From positions 1 to 18,675 of the forward strand of contig UQEY01000039.1 in assembly GCA_900540235.1 (NCBI GenBank): DNA of 18,675 bases, read 5' to 3'. The stretch is from an uncultured Eubacteriales bacterium (GTDB taxonomy: Bacteria; Bacillota; Clostridia; Oscillospirales; Acutalibacteraceae). Positions 1-7,732 of the stretch are shown here, in pieces. Both the position numbers and the translations under genes were made by a program. How positions within the stretch are numbered: position 1 is the first letter of the stretch; every line of letters starts with the position of its first letter. The notes under the pieces were generated by a model. It was not told the DNA's origin and did no database searches. It saw only the letters and a list, made by a program, of their open reading frames with translations.

Positions 1-341
1 CCGCCGTAGCCGTTTGGTGAAGTTGAAGCAATGATATAACCCTCTGTGTCACCGCTTGAATTTTTAACGGCAAGGGCATCGGTTACCGTACAACCGGATA
101 AACCGTTATCTTCAAAAAGTTTGGTTGAATTTTTAATCATTTTATCGAGCCCGTCAATTTCGCTGAACTCGTTTGCATCGGCATAAACAACCTTGTACGC
201 TTCTGCCTTTTGATTGATTTCTGCCTGTTCGATAGGGCCTTTGGTAATTTGGTTTACAACAGCCAAAGCCGCAACGGCAACCAAGGTGATGATAACCAAA
301 ACAAATGTGTTTTTAAACAAATTTGACTTTTTATTTTCCAT
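1..341 (-). CDS. rnfG: RnfG, electron transport complex subunit G (partial, N-terminal part)
   Basis: This is the first 113 codons of RnfG; the gene runs off the left edge. The start ATG shares one base with the rnfD stop (TAATG), so translation is probably coupled. The protein begins with a short Lys-rich stretch and one membrane helix (about residues 11-28), followed by an extracytoplasmic domain ending here in NGYGG, which fits the conserved GYGG region of RnfG/NqrC flavoproteins. In the family RnfG carries a covalently bound FMN on a Thr near the C-terminus; that part is not in the window. It is one of the membrane subunits of the ion-pumping ferredoxin:NAD+ oxidoreductase. The assignment rests on the gene order rnfC-rnfD-rnfG and on this N-terminal pattern. 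Confidence 0.9.
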   Translation of the reverse strand, partial: MENKKSNLFKNTFVLVIITLVAVAALAVVNQITKGPIEQAEINQKAEAYKVVYADANEFSEIDGLDKMIKNSTKLFEDNGLSGCTVTDALAVKNSSGDTEGYIIASTSPNGYG

Positions 342-1378
342 TACTGTGCATCTCCTTTCGCTTTAACGGAGCCGAAAGGCTTTGAAACAGTTATTTTTTC
401 AATAATAGGAACGAGGAGGTTGCAAATGATGATTGCATATGAAACGCCCTCTGCGGAAGAACCGACAACTCTGAACATTGCGGTTACAAAACCGAGAAGC
501 ACACCGTAAAGGATTTGACCCTTTGCGGTTATCGGACTTGTAACATAATCGGTTGCCATAAAGAACGCACCGACAAGAAGTCCGCCTGACAAAGCCTCGC
601 TCAAAAGGTAATTTACAGTTACTGTATCACCCTGAACAAGTCTGATAATTGCGATGAACGCAACAGTTGAAAGAATATATGTACCCGGAATACGGATTGA
701 AATAACCTTTTTGATAAGGAGATATGCGGCACCGATTAAGATAGCCAAAGCCGAAACTTCACCGATACAACCGCCGTGCATACCGAGGAAAAGTGATGTC
801 AAATCAAGTTCTTTGCCGTCACCGAGCTGTGCAAGAGGAGTTGCACCTGCCACAGCGTCAAGTGCGGTATCGGTTTTGCCTGCCAAAAGATAAAGGCAAT
901 CCTTGATTTTACCGTCCTTGAAAAGCTCGCTGAATGATGCACTGTATACCTTATACATTGCAAAATCGCCCATTTTTGCAGCGAAAGAAATGAGAAGGAA
1001 GCATCTTGCACCGAGTGCAGGGTTCATAAAGTTCTGACCCAAGCCACCGAAAAGCATTTTTACAATAACGATTGCAAAGCCGCTGCCGAGAACAGGTATG
1101 TACCACGGCACGCTTGCAGGAAGGTTAACAGCCAAAATAAGGCCTGTTACCAACGCACTGTTGTCAAAAATTGTGATTGGTCGTTTTGTGATAACCTCAA
1201 AAAGAAGTTCAAATAGAACACTTGATACAACGCAAAGAACAGTTACGAACAATGCCGGAAGACCGAAATGGTAGATACCGAATGCAAGAATCGGCAAAAG
1301 TGCCAATGCAACATCGCCCATAATTGTTTTGGTGCTGTCCTGTGTTCTTAAATGCGGAGATACCGAAACATTATACAT
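341..1378 (-). CDS. rnfD: RnfD, membrane subunit of ferredoxin:NAD+ oxidoreductase (Rnf)
   Basis: This is a 345-aa polytopic membrane protein of the RnfD/NqrB family. It carries electrons within the ion-translocating Rnf complex in the cytoplasmic membrane. Visible family signatures are a GGLGQNFMNPA-type segment at about residues 111-121, an AGAT motif at 177-180 whose Thr180 fits the covalent FMN attachment site of RnfD/NqrB, and an MATDYVTSPIT segment at 274-284. Many hydrophobic stretches separate these. A GGAGG ribosome site sits just upstream, and only 2 nt separate the start from the rnfC stop. The stop overlaps the rnfG start by one base, so the three genes form a single translationally coupled operon. 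Length is normal for the family. Confidence 0.96.
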   Translation of the reverse strand: MYNVSVSPHLRTQDSTKTIMGDVALALLPILAFGIYHFGLPALFVTVLCVVSSVLFELLFEVITKRPITIFDNSALVTGLILAVNLPASVPWYIPVLGSGFAIVIVKMLFGGLGQNFMNPALGARCFLLISFAAKMGDFAMYKVYSASFSELFKDGKIKDCLYLLAGKTDTALDAVAGATPLAQLGDGKELDLTSLFLGMHGGCIGEVSALAILIGAAYLLIKKVISIRIPGTYILSTVAFIAIIRLVQGDTVTVNYLLSEALSGGLLVGAFFMATDYVTSPITAKGQILYGVLLGFVTAMFRVVGSSAEGVSYAIIICNLLVPIIEKITVSKPFGSVKAKGDAQ

Positions 1379-1380
1379 AT

Positions 1381-2724
1381 TTAGTTGACCTCCTTACTTT
1401 TTTGTCTGTTAAGTTCTTTTCTTACCTCTGCCTTGCCGACATTGAAAAGATGGGTAAGAGGAATTCTTGCAGGGCAAGTGTATGAGCAACAGCCACACTG
1501 TACACATTCCATACCGCCCAAATCCGCAAAAGCAGTGAATTTGCTCTGCTTAACAGCCTTTGCAAGCATTTGCGGAACAAGATTTGACGGACAAACGCTT
1601 ACGCATCTGCCACAGTGAATACAATTTGTAGCCTCGACAGAAGCAACATCATCCTCTGTGAAAGCAAGGATAGACGCAGAAGTCTTTTGAACAGGCACTT
1701 CAAGTGTGCTCATAGCAAAGCCTGTCATTGGACCGCCCGAAATAACCTTGACTACATCTTCTTTCAAGCCACCGCACTTTTCGATTACATACTGATGGCT
1801 GCAACCGATTGGCACTTTGAAGTTATTGCACTGATTAACGCCGTCACCTGTTATGGTCATATACCTGTAAATAAGAGGAATATTCTCATAAAGTGCATTG
1901 TAAATTGCAAAGCAGGTTGATGAGTTTACAACAACGCATTTTGCATCGGCAGGAAGCATTTTTGAATTAATCTTTCTGCCTGTTACGGCATAAATAAGTG
2001 AACGCTCACCACCCTGCGGATACTTTGTTTTAAGTTCGCAGATGTCCATATTATCATCAGGTTGAATAAAGCCCTTGATAACCTTAATTGAATCGCTTTT
2101 GTTGTCCTCAATGCCGAAAATAGCCTTTGCATTTGGCAAAAGTCTTTGAATTTGGCGAACTGCCTTAACAATCTGCTCGCCCTTTTCAAGCATAATACGA
2201 TAGTCAACGGTGAGATAAGGTTCGCACTCACAGCCGTTGATGATGATGGTGTCGATTTCATCAGCGTTTTTAGGTGACAATTTTACACCTGTCGGAAAGC
2301 CTGCGCCACCCAAGCCGATAATACCGAAGTCCTTGATTTTTTGGAGAATCTCCTCAACGGTCAAATCATCGGGATTTGACTTAACGCCCATTCCCTCAAC
2401 CTCTTCATCAAGTCCGTCATTTTCAACAACAATAGATTTTACAAGACTGCCGTTGATTACTCTGCGGTTTTCAATAGATTTTACCGTGCCTGAAACCGAG
2501 CTGTGCACGGGTGCGGAAATGAATCCGCCTGCCTTCGCAATCATCTGACCTTTAAGCACTCTGTCACCCGGATTTACGAGTGGCTCGGCAGGTGCGCCGA
2601 TATGCTGGCTCAAAGGATAAACGGTTACAGAGGAAGCATTAATTGCAGTGATAGGAAAATCTTTTGAAAGCTCCTTGCCCTCATAAAGACGAAGTCCCTT
2701 TTTTAATGCTTTTCTTTTCTTCAT
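1381..2724 (-). CDS. rnfC: RnfC, NADH/ferredoxin-interacting iron-sulfur subunit of Rnf
   Basis: This 447-aa peripheral subunit of the Rnf complex is thought to handle electron exchange with NAD(H) at the cytoplasmic face. The N-terminal half has the RnfC barrel region, then the glycine-rich GLGGAGFPTG motif at about 137-146 (nucleotide/FMN site of the NuoF-like fold), INGCECEPYL at 162-171 and YPQGGER at 235-241. Two ferredoxin-like 4Fe-4S motifs follow near the C-terminus: Cys368/371/374/378 and Cys407/410/413/417. All eight ligands are present. It is the first gene of the operon, with a GAGAGGATG ribosome site before the ATG and a good sigma-A promoter upstream. The short C-terminal tail is typical of clostridial RnfC, unlike the long repeat-bearing tail of many proteobacterial forms. 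Confidence 0.97.
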   Translation of the reverse strand: MKKRKALKKGLRLYEGKELSKDFPITAINASSVTVYPLSQHIGAPAEPLVNPGDRVLKGQMIAKAGGFISAPVHSSVSGTVKSIENRRVINGSLVKSIVVENDGLDEEVEGMGVKSNPDDLTVEEILQKIKDFGIIGLGGAGFPTGVKLSPKNADEIDTIIINGCECEPYLTVDYRIMLEKGEQIVKAVRQIQRLLPNAKAIFGIEDNKSDSIKVIKGFIQPDDNMDICELKTKYPQGGERSLIYAVTGRKINSKMLPADAKCVVVNSSTCFAIYNALYENIPLIYRYMTITGDGVNQCNNFKVPIGCSHQYVIEKCGGLKEDVVKVISGGPMTGFAMSTLEVPVQKTSASILAFTEDDVASVEATNCIHCGRCVSVCPSNLVPQMLAKAVKQSKFTAFADLGGMECVQCGCCSYTCPARIPLTHLFNVGKAEVRKELNRQKSKEVN

Positions 2725-2791
2725 TAAAAAACATCCTCTCTACTCTTTTAGACATAAATTTTTAATCCAACTAAATTTTATGTTTATTAAT

Positions 2792-2820
2792 AATATAGCA
2801 TATTATTATAAAAATTTCAA
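2792..2820 (-). promoter_or_regulatory. Predicted sigma-A promoter of the rnf operon
   Basis: On the minus strand, TTGAAA (2815-2820) and TATATT (2792-2797) are 17 nt apart, with TG one base upstream of the -10 (extended -10). Transcription would start near 2785. An imperfect stem-loop with 7-bp outer arms ACATAAA/TTTATGT (2752-2783) then forms the very 5' end of the leader. The spacing and hexamers are seen in the sequence; activity is inferred. Confidence 0.75.
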
Positions 2821-2848
2821 CAGTAAAACAATCAATCATGTTTAATGT

Positions 2849-5425
2849 TTAATGATTATTTTCAATTATAGTACGAATATTCTCCTCTGCCGATTTTACC
2901 TCGCCCTGAAATTCACGTGACGACACACGCAAAGCACCGTTGCCAAGGATAATAACCTGCTCGAGAGCATCGGAGGTGACAACTCTGACCTTGTGCTTTT
3001 TTGCCAAATCAAGCGAAGCCTTTTCGATATACATATCTGCGGTTTCCGCCTCTTTGGTGTAAACAACGGTGATGTTATTCACCTTTTCAATTTCACGGTG
3101 ATTGCCTTTGACCTTGTAGGCATCAAAAACAACAATAACTTCGCATCTCTTGTAGCCCTGATAATTGCAAAGAATATTGATGAGTGCATTCCTTGCTCCG
3201 TCAATACTGCTGTCGGCAAGTTTTTTCAAATTATCCCACGAAAAGATGACATTGTAGCCGTCAATCAAAAGATATTCGGGACCTTCGTATTTTGGAGTTT
3301 TCGGCATCTTTTTAGGGTTTTGTTTCTCTGTTTTTTCAGTAAAAGTGAAGTGGCTGTTATTTGGATTTTTGTGCTTAATTTTTCCATAGGTTTGCTCAAA
3401 AATCTCCATAAGTTCTTTATCAAGCGCAAACAAATCGTTTTTGTCTGCATAGCTTGACATCCTGGCTGCCGAACAGGTTGGAGCATACTCGTTTTTCGGT
3501 GTTGAAAGTATGCTCGGCAAGTGCATATGACTTTTGACCTCGTCCCATTTTACATTATAGCCTGCACCCTTTGAACAGAACACAGAATCGCAAGTGTTGT
3601 CGGTGTCGCTGTCGGGATTATAATCAAATTCAGCAATCACTTCTTCGGCATTATGACAAGGCTCATAACCTTTGAGTGTGCACGAAAGTCTGCCTACTCC
3701 ACGGGTATACTGACGCACCGTGCCGGCATAATCGCACATTGCCGAAACAGGAGCAGAGCCTGTCAAAACGGACATTTCCCCGTCCAATTCAGGAGGATTG
3801 AATGTGCCGTGCATAAATTGAATATCAGACATTGCCCTGCCGACATTTTCATTTGGAATTTCAAGAACAAAATCATAATACGGCTCAAGCAAAATGCTTT
3901 TTGCACTGCGGAGTCCTTGGCGAACAGCACGGTAAGTTGCCTGCCTGAAGTCGCCACCTTCGGTGTGTTTTGGGTGTGCCTTGCCCGATTTCAAGATGAT
4001 TTCCATATCGGTTATCGGCGAACCTGTCAGCACACCGATATGAGTTTTTTCATACAAATGAGTGAGGATAAGTCTCTGCCAATTCTTATCAAGGACATCC
4101 TCTTTGCAATCGGTTTTAAACACAAGTCCGCTGCCTCGTTTGCCGGGTTTCAACAGCAAATGCACCTCGGCATAGTGACGGAGTGGCTCAAAATGACCGA
4201 CACCCTCGACCGCTTCTTCAATAGTTTCTTTATAAATTATACTGCCCTTGCCAAAGGATATATCGATTCCAAACCTATCGGCAAAGAGAGTTTGCAAAAC
4301 TTCAAGCTGAATATCACCCATAAGTTTGATATGAATTTCGGAATAACGCTCATTCCATTCAACCTTTAGTTGCGGGTCTTCCGCCTCTAAAATACGCATA
4401 TCCGACAGCACGGTGTGGGCATCTGTACCATCGGGAACATTGACGGTATATGTCAAAACAGGGGTAAGCATCGGAATTGATGAGTTGTCCTCAACGCCCA
4501 ATCCATCGCCCGAATTTGTAAAGGTTATGCCCGTGACGGCACAAACCGTGCCTGCCGTTGCCTCATCAACAGCGGTGAATTTTTCGCCTGAATAAAGGCG
4601 AATTTGATTGACCTTTTCACCGTTTATATTTTTTTCACTTTTCAGAATCTCTTTCACTTTCAGCGTTCCGCCCGTGATTTTCATCATAGTGAGTCGCTGA
4701 CCTTTATCCTCGGATATTTTGTACACCTTTGCGCCAAAATCAGAGCCATACTGCGGTTGCTCGGTGTAATCATTGATTAAATCCATAAAGGCATCTACAC
4801 CGTCAAGTTTGAGCGCAGAGCCGAACATACAAGGAAAGATTTTTCTGTTTTTTATTGCCAAAATGACATCCTGTTTGCCAAGGCTGCCCTCCTCATATTT
4901 TTCAAGAAGAACATCATCGCACAAAGCAATATTTTCGTTCAACTCATCATCAGGCAAAGTGAAATCAACGCAACCGTCGCTCAATTTGGTTTTCAGCTGA
5001 TAGAGAACAACATCCTTATCAGCGCCGTCCAAATCGGTCTTGTTAACAAAAATAAAGCAGGGCACTTTATACTTTGCAAGGAGTTTCCACAGAGTTTGAG
5101 TGTGGCTTTGAACACCGTCGGTTGCACTGATGACTAAAATTGCGTAATCGAGCACTTGAAGTGTTCGCTCGGTTTCCGCAGAAAAATCAACATGCCCCGG
5201 CGTGTCAATAAGCGTTATATCCGTTTCCTTGTATTTAAGCAGTGCCTGCTTTGAAAAAATCGTTATTCCTCGTGAGCGTTCGAGAGAAAATGTGTCCAAA
5301 AAAGAATTTTTGCTGTCTACCCTGCCGAGTTTTGAGATGGTACCCGAATGATACAGCATAGCCTCCGACAATGTGGTTTTGCCCGAATCAACATGTGCAA
5401 GTATGCCGACAACAATCTTTTTCAT
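2849..5425 (-). CDS. TetM/EF-G-like ribosomal GTPase fused to a C-terminal Rae1/YacP-type NYN ribonuclease domain
   Basis: This 858-aa protein has a full translational GTPase body of the ribosomal-protection (TetM/TetO) branch of EF-G. Its G motifs are AHVDSGKT (10-17), RGIT (52-55), DTPGH (74-78, with the catalytic His) and NKTD (128-131). EF-G-like domains II-V extend to about residue 640. The domain IV tip reads KAHPKHTEGGDFR (about 482-494) rather than the SPVSTP-type loop of true tetracycline-resistance proteins. After a polar linker (about 640-715) comes an NYN/PIN-like domain resembling Bacillus Rae1 (YacP), with LLIDGYNVI (719-727), VVFDAY (765-770), ETADMYIE (794-801) and TSDALEQ (817-823). 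Its expected acidic residues D722, D768, D797 and D819 are present. Rae1 cuts mRNA in the ribosomal A site, and TetM-type GTPases bind the same site, so an A-site surveillance or rescue role is my inference. It lies 60 nt after the YolD-like gene and has a GAGGCGA ribosome site and its own promoter. Confidence 0.88.
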   Translation of the reverse strand: MKKIVVGILAHVDSGKTTLSEAMLYHSGTISKLGRVDSKNSFLDTFSLERSRGITIFSKQALLKYKETDITLIDTPGHVDFSAETERTLQVLDYAILVISATDGVQSHTQTLWKLLAKYKVPCFIFVNKTDLDGADKDVVLYQLKTKLSDGCVDFTLPDDELNENIALCDDVLLEKYEEGSLGKQDVILAIKNRKIFPCMFGSALKLDGVDAFMDLINDYTEQPQYGSDFGAKVYKISEDKGQRLTMMKITGGTLKVKEILKSEKNINGEKVNQIRLYSGEKFTAVDEATAGTVCAVTGITFTNSGDGLGVEDNSSIPMLTPVLTYTVNVPDGTDAHTVLSDMRILEAEDPQLKVEWNERYSEIHIKLMGDIQLEVLQTLFADRFGIDISFGKGSIIYKETIEEAVEGVGHFEPLRHYAEVHLLLKPGKRGSGLVFKTDCKEDVLDKNWQRLILTHLYEKTHIGVLTGSPITDMEIILKSGKAHPKHTEGGDFRQATYRAVRQGLRSAKSILLEPYYDFVLEIPNENVGRAMSDIQFMHGTFNPPELDGEMSVLTGSAPVSAMCDYAGTVRQYTRGVGRLSCTLKGYEPCHNAEEVIAEFDYNPDSDTDNTCDSVFCSKGAGYNVKWDEVKSHMHLPSILSTPKNEYAPTCSAARMSSYADKNDLFALDKELMEIFEQTYGKIKHKNPNNSHFTFTEKTEKQNPKKMPKTPKYEGPEYLLIDGYNVIFSWDNLKKLADSSIDGARNALINILCNYQGYKRCEVIVVFDAYKVKGNHREIEKVNNITVVYTKEAETADMYIEKASLDLAKKHKVRVVTSDALEQVIILGNGALRVSSREFQGEVKSAEENIRTIIENNH

Positions 5426-5484
5426 TTTCTCGCCTCACAATATTTTATATTATATATAATATCATATCACGAGCCGAATGTAAA

Positions 5485-5514
5485 ATTATATTTCTATTTT
5501 GACAATATCGTCAA
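5485..5514 (-). promoter_or_regulatory. Predicted promoter of the GTPase-nuclease gene, overlapping the end of the upstream gene
   Basis: On the minus strand, TTGACG (5509-5514) and TATAAT (5485-5490) are 18 nt apart. The -35 lies inside the last codons of the YolD-like gene, and its TAA stop (5486-5488) falls inside the -10. The GTPase-nuclease can therefore be expressed separately from the polymerase pair, though read-through from upstream remains possible because no terminator is visible between them. Confidence 0.6.
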
Positions 5515-5878
5515 TCGGAATTTCTGTGCAGTCAATCAAAACCCTGCGTGCAAAAAAATCTATCTTTTTTACACTGCCGACTTTAGTTACATAAGCACCG
5601 CCCGACTTCAATTTGTCGGGCACAAAATAAGTGATTGACACCTCGGCAATTTCGTTCAAATTATATGAAATATACTGCAAAGCGTCATTGAGTGCCTCAA
5701 TCTCGTTTTCGTCAAGAACAACCCTTTCTTCTGTTACACGAGCAGTTTCGGCAATTTCGTCCTCAAAGCCTTTCAAGGCGGCAAAAGAAGCAAACTGTGC
5801 CGAGCGTTGAGCCGTGGAAAGATGCGCCCTCTTGGTTGAGGTGTGATGCGGCAAAGATATAATATCGTCATATTTCAT
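5486..5878 (-). CDS. YolD-like family protein, partner of the Y-family polymerase
   Basis: This 130-aa protein matches the YolD-like family. The N-terminal signature YDDIISLPHHTS followed by TKRAHLSTAQRSAQFASFAAL (residues 3-35) and FEDEI..TAR (38-47) is characteristic of YolD-like proteins in clostridia. In Bacillus the homologues YolD/YqjX sit beside the SOS-linked Y-family polymerases UvrX/YqjW and are proposed to act with them, perhaps in a UmuD-like role; the biochemical function is not firmly established. Its ATG overlaps the polymerase stop in an ATGA arrangement, so translation is probably coupled. The C-terminal half is predicted soluble, with no further motif I can name. Confidence 0.85.
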   Translation of the reverse strand: MKYDDIISLPHHTSTKRAHLSTAQRSAQFASFAALKGFEDEIAETARVTEERVVLDENEIEALNDALQYISYNLNEIAEVSITYFVPDKLKSGGAYVTKVGSVKKIDFFARRVLIDCTEIPIDDIVKIEI

Positions 5879-7368
5879 TCTGCCTTATGACCTCCCACCT
5901 GATTGTTGCGTTCTATCGTTGTGGCACATTCCTGCAAATTTGTACCTTTGAGAATAGCGTTTTTGCCATATCGTTTTTGAATACGAAGCATAGTGTTTTG
6001 CAGGCTTCGTTCTTTTTTCAAGCAATCTTCTTCCGCCTTTATCTTTGAATAATCGGTGAAGAAATCGAGTTGACAAACCTGTGGTTCAACCTTATTTTCA
6101 TCGGTTATGTGATTGGCGGAAATATTGACCTTGCGAACAGACAAATTTCTGTCCGCAATCCTGAAAAGCACAGCCAATGCAGTTTCAACAATGAGCTTTG
6201 ATGATGAAGTCAAGCGGTTTATATTCCCTGTTCCGTGTGCGTGCTTTGGCACTTTTCTGCCGTAGCCGTCAATCGTGATTTCGCCCTTATAGCCGTTTTT
6301 TACATTTTCTATATCATAATTAAGTGTGAGCACAATTTGGTCTGTTGTAACTCCTTTGTCCACCAAATCAAGTGCAAGAAGTTCTGCCATTTCACGCACG
6401 ATAACGGTTGTTTCATCAAAGCTATACGGTCGAGTGAGCACCTGACCGGAGCTGATGCTTTTGGTGTCGGGCTTGTATGCCTTGACATCCTCGATTGTGC
6501 AGGGTTCCCAACCCCAAGCGTGGTCTATGATAAGCTCGGCGTTGATGCCAAAAAGTCGATACAACAAATCCTCATTGTAGAATTCATTTGACGAACCGAC
6601 AGAACATTTTGCAATATCGCCCATTGTGTAAATTCCAACGCTTTCAAGCCGTTTTGCAGTTCCCTTGCCTACACGCCAAAAATCAGTAATCGGACGATAA
6701 TCCCACAATTTTTGACGATAAGACATTTCGTCAAGTTCAGCAATTCTGACGCCGTTTTCATCGGCATCAATATGCTTGGCAACAATATCCATAGCAATCT
6801 TGCAAAGATACATATTTGTGCCTATTCCCGCAGTGGCGGTTATACCCGTTTCGTCAAGAACGGCTTTTATCATATCCATCGCCATTTGATTAGCGGTTAT
6901 GCCCGAAGTGCGGAGATAACTCGTTGCGTCAATGAACACCTCGTCTATTGAATAAACCAAAATATCTTCGGGCGACACAAAACTCGAATATATGGCAAAA
7001 ATCCTATTGCTGTACTTCTTGTAAAGATTCATCCGAGGCGGAGCAACGATATACGACAGCTTCAGCTCATCATCTGTCAATTCATCGACATTATAGGATT
7101 CGCCCTTAAATTCGGCATAATTATTTTTCAGTTTGCGATTATTATTGACCTGGCGAACACGCTCAACAACTTCAAAAAGTCGTGCTCTGCCCGAAACTCC
7201 ATACGCTTTCAATGACGGCGACACGGCAAGGCAAATGGTCTTTTCCGTTCTGCTGTCATCGGCAACAACAAGATTATTTTTCAGCGGGTCAAGTCCTCGC
7301 TCAACACATTCAACAGAGGCATAAAACGATTTTAAATCTATTGCGATATATGTTTTTTGCTTTGCCAT
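5875..7368 (-). CDS. Y-family translesion DNA polymerase (UvrX/ImuB/DinB-like)
   Basis: This 497-aa error-prone polymerase belongs to the UmuC/DinB superfamily and would copy damaged template at stalled forks. The palm motif IAIDLKSFYASVE (8-20) carries catalytic D11 and the presumed steric-gate Y16. YSIDEVFID (139-147) carries D142 and E143. A helix-hairpin-helix segment follows at about 227-253 (WRVGKGTAKRLESVGI), then the little-finger domain. QLDFF at 433-437 fits the beta-clamp binding consensus. The C-terminal tail ending in VGGHKAE is common in the UvrX-like branch found on chromosomes, plasmids and phages of Firmicutes. The ribosome site is GGAGG, 9 nt before the ATG. It heads a transcription unit with the YolD-like gene and has an extended -10 promoter overlapped by a LexA-like half-site, consistent with SOS control. 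All catalytic acidic residues are intact. Confidence 0.93.
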   Translation of the reverse strand: MAKQKTYIAIDLKSFYASVECVERGLDPLKNNLVVADDSRTEKTICLAVSPSLKAYGVSGRARLFEVVERVRQVNNNRKLKNNYAEFKGESYNVDELTDDELKLSYIVAPPRMNLYKKYSNRIFAIYSSFVSPEDILVYSIDEVFIDATSYLRTSGITANQMAMDMIKAVLDETGITATAGIGTNMYLCKIAMDIVAKHIDADENGVRIAELDEMSYRQKLWDYRPITDFWRVGKGTAKRLESVGIYTMGDIAKCSVGSSNEFYNEDLLYRLFGINAELIIDHAWGWEPCTIEDVKAYKPDTKSISSGQVLTRPYSFDETTVIVREMAELLALDLVDKGVTTDQIVLTLNYDIENVKNGYKGEITIDGYGRKVPKHAHGTGNINRLTSSSKLIVETALAVLFRIADRNLSVRKVNISANHITDENKVEPQVCQLDFFTDYSKIKAEEDCLKKERSLQNTMLRIQKRYGKNAILKGTNLQECATTIERNNQVGGHKAE

Positions 7369-7409
7369 ACAAAAACGCCTCCGTACAAATATTATTGGTT
7401 ACTGAAAAC

Positions 7410-7449
7410 ATTATATCACATAAAAAGCAAAAATCAATACAAATGTTCG
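7410..7449 (-). promoter_or_regulatory. Promoter of the translesion polymerase gene with a LexA/DinR-like half-site
   Basis: On the minus strand, TTGATT (7432-7437) and TATAAT (7410-7415) are 16 nt apart, with a TGA extension in front of the -10. Overlapping the -35, CGAACATTTGTATT (7436-7449) has a perfect CGAAC half of the Bacillus-type SOS box (CGAAC-N4-GTTCG) but a degenerate second half (GTATT). The promoter is well supported; LexA control is an inference that fits the gene's family. Confidence 0.6.
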
Positions 7450-7496
7450 AATTTGATATTGAAGGGTATTTTTTAGTACAAAGTGTATCAAACGGT

Positions 7497-7531
7497 AAAA
7501 TGAAAAAGCACGCCTTCCAAAAGAAGCGTGC
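7497..7531 (-). terminator. Intrinsic terminator of a short transcription unit
   Basis: On the minus strand, GCACGC (7526-7531) pairs with GCGTGC (7508-7513). Three further inner pairs form around one bulged base and a five-base loop, and the stem is followed by TTTTTCATTTT. It lies only about 40 nt downstream of a predicted transcription start and about 130 nt upstream of the polymerase ATG. Confidence 0.75.
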
Positions 7532-7573
7532 CCTTCATCATCCCATTGTCTCTCTGCTAACTGCTGTCTGCAT
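7503..7573 (-). ncRNA. Possible ~70-nt small RNA or attenuated leader upstream of the polymerase gene
   Basis: A strong promoter (TTGACA 7603-7608, TAGAAT 7580-7585, 17-nt spacing) is followed by about 42 nt and then the intrinsic terminator at 7497-7531. The unit contains an 11-codon reading frame starting with ATG near 7568, without a convincing ribosome site, so I favour a non-coding product or an attenuator leader. I recognise no known RNA family. The evidence is architecture only. Confidence 0.4.
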
Positions 7574-7579
7574 AGGCTT

Positions 7580-7608
7580 ATTCTATAACAAACAGCCATA
7601 TTTGTCAA
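7580..7608 (-). promoter_or_regulatory. Strong sigma-A promoter of the short unit upstream of the polymerase gene
   Basis: On the minus strand, a perfect -35 TTGACA (7603-7608) and TAGAAT (7580-7585) are separated by 17 nt. The predicted transcription start is near 7573, and the first signal downstream is an intrinsic terminator rather than a gene. Confidence 0.7.
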
Positions 7609-7687
7609 TTGTACACAAAAACATTAATTATTTATTTACAAAATTAGTCAAATTGCAACTATAATAACATAAATCAAATATTATCAG

Positions 7688-7732
7688 AAAATAAAAAAAA
7701 TAAAACAGCAACCACCAAATGGTGATTACTGT
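7688..7732 (-). terminator. Intrinsic terminator behind the duplicated tRNA 3' end
   Basis: On the minus strand, a 12-bp stem (7705-7716 with 7721-7732, two G-U pairs) closes on a 4-nt loop with the core CACC-ATTT-GGTG. It is followed by TTTTATTTTTTTTATTT. It is the second copy of the terminator type that follows tRNA-Leu: the core is identical, but the outer stem differs while still pairing. Confidence 0.8.

Noticed and set aside
3653..4369. A 238-codon open frame on the plus strand
   Set aside because: It lies entirely antisense to the GTPase-nuclease gene, has no ribosome site or recognisable motif, and its composition is what the opposite strand of a conserved gene gives.
2849..5425. A tetracycline-resistance gene of the tetM/tetW group
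   Set aside because: The GTPase body is related, but the domain IV tip loop that displaces tetracycline differs, the C-terminal extension is an NYN nuclease, and no mobile-element context is present.
5875..7368. Prophage or conjugative-element origin of the polymerase/YolD pair
   Set aside because: Such pairs are common on mobile elements, but no integrase, phage or transfer gene is visible in the window and the flanks are ordinary chromosomal genes.
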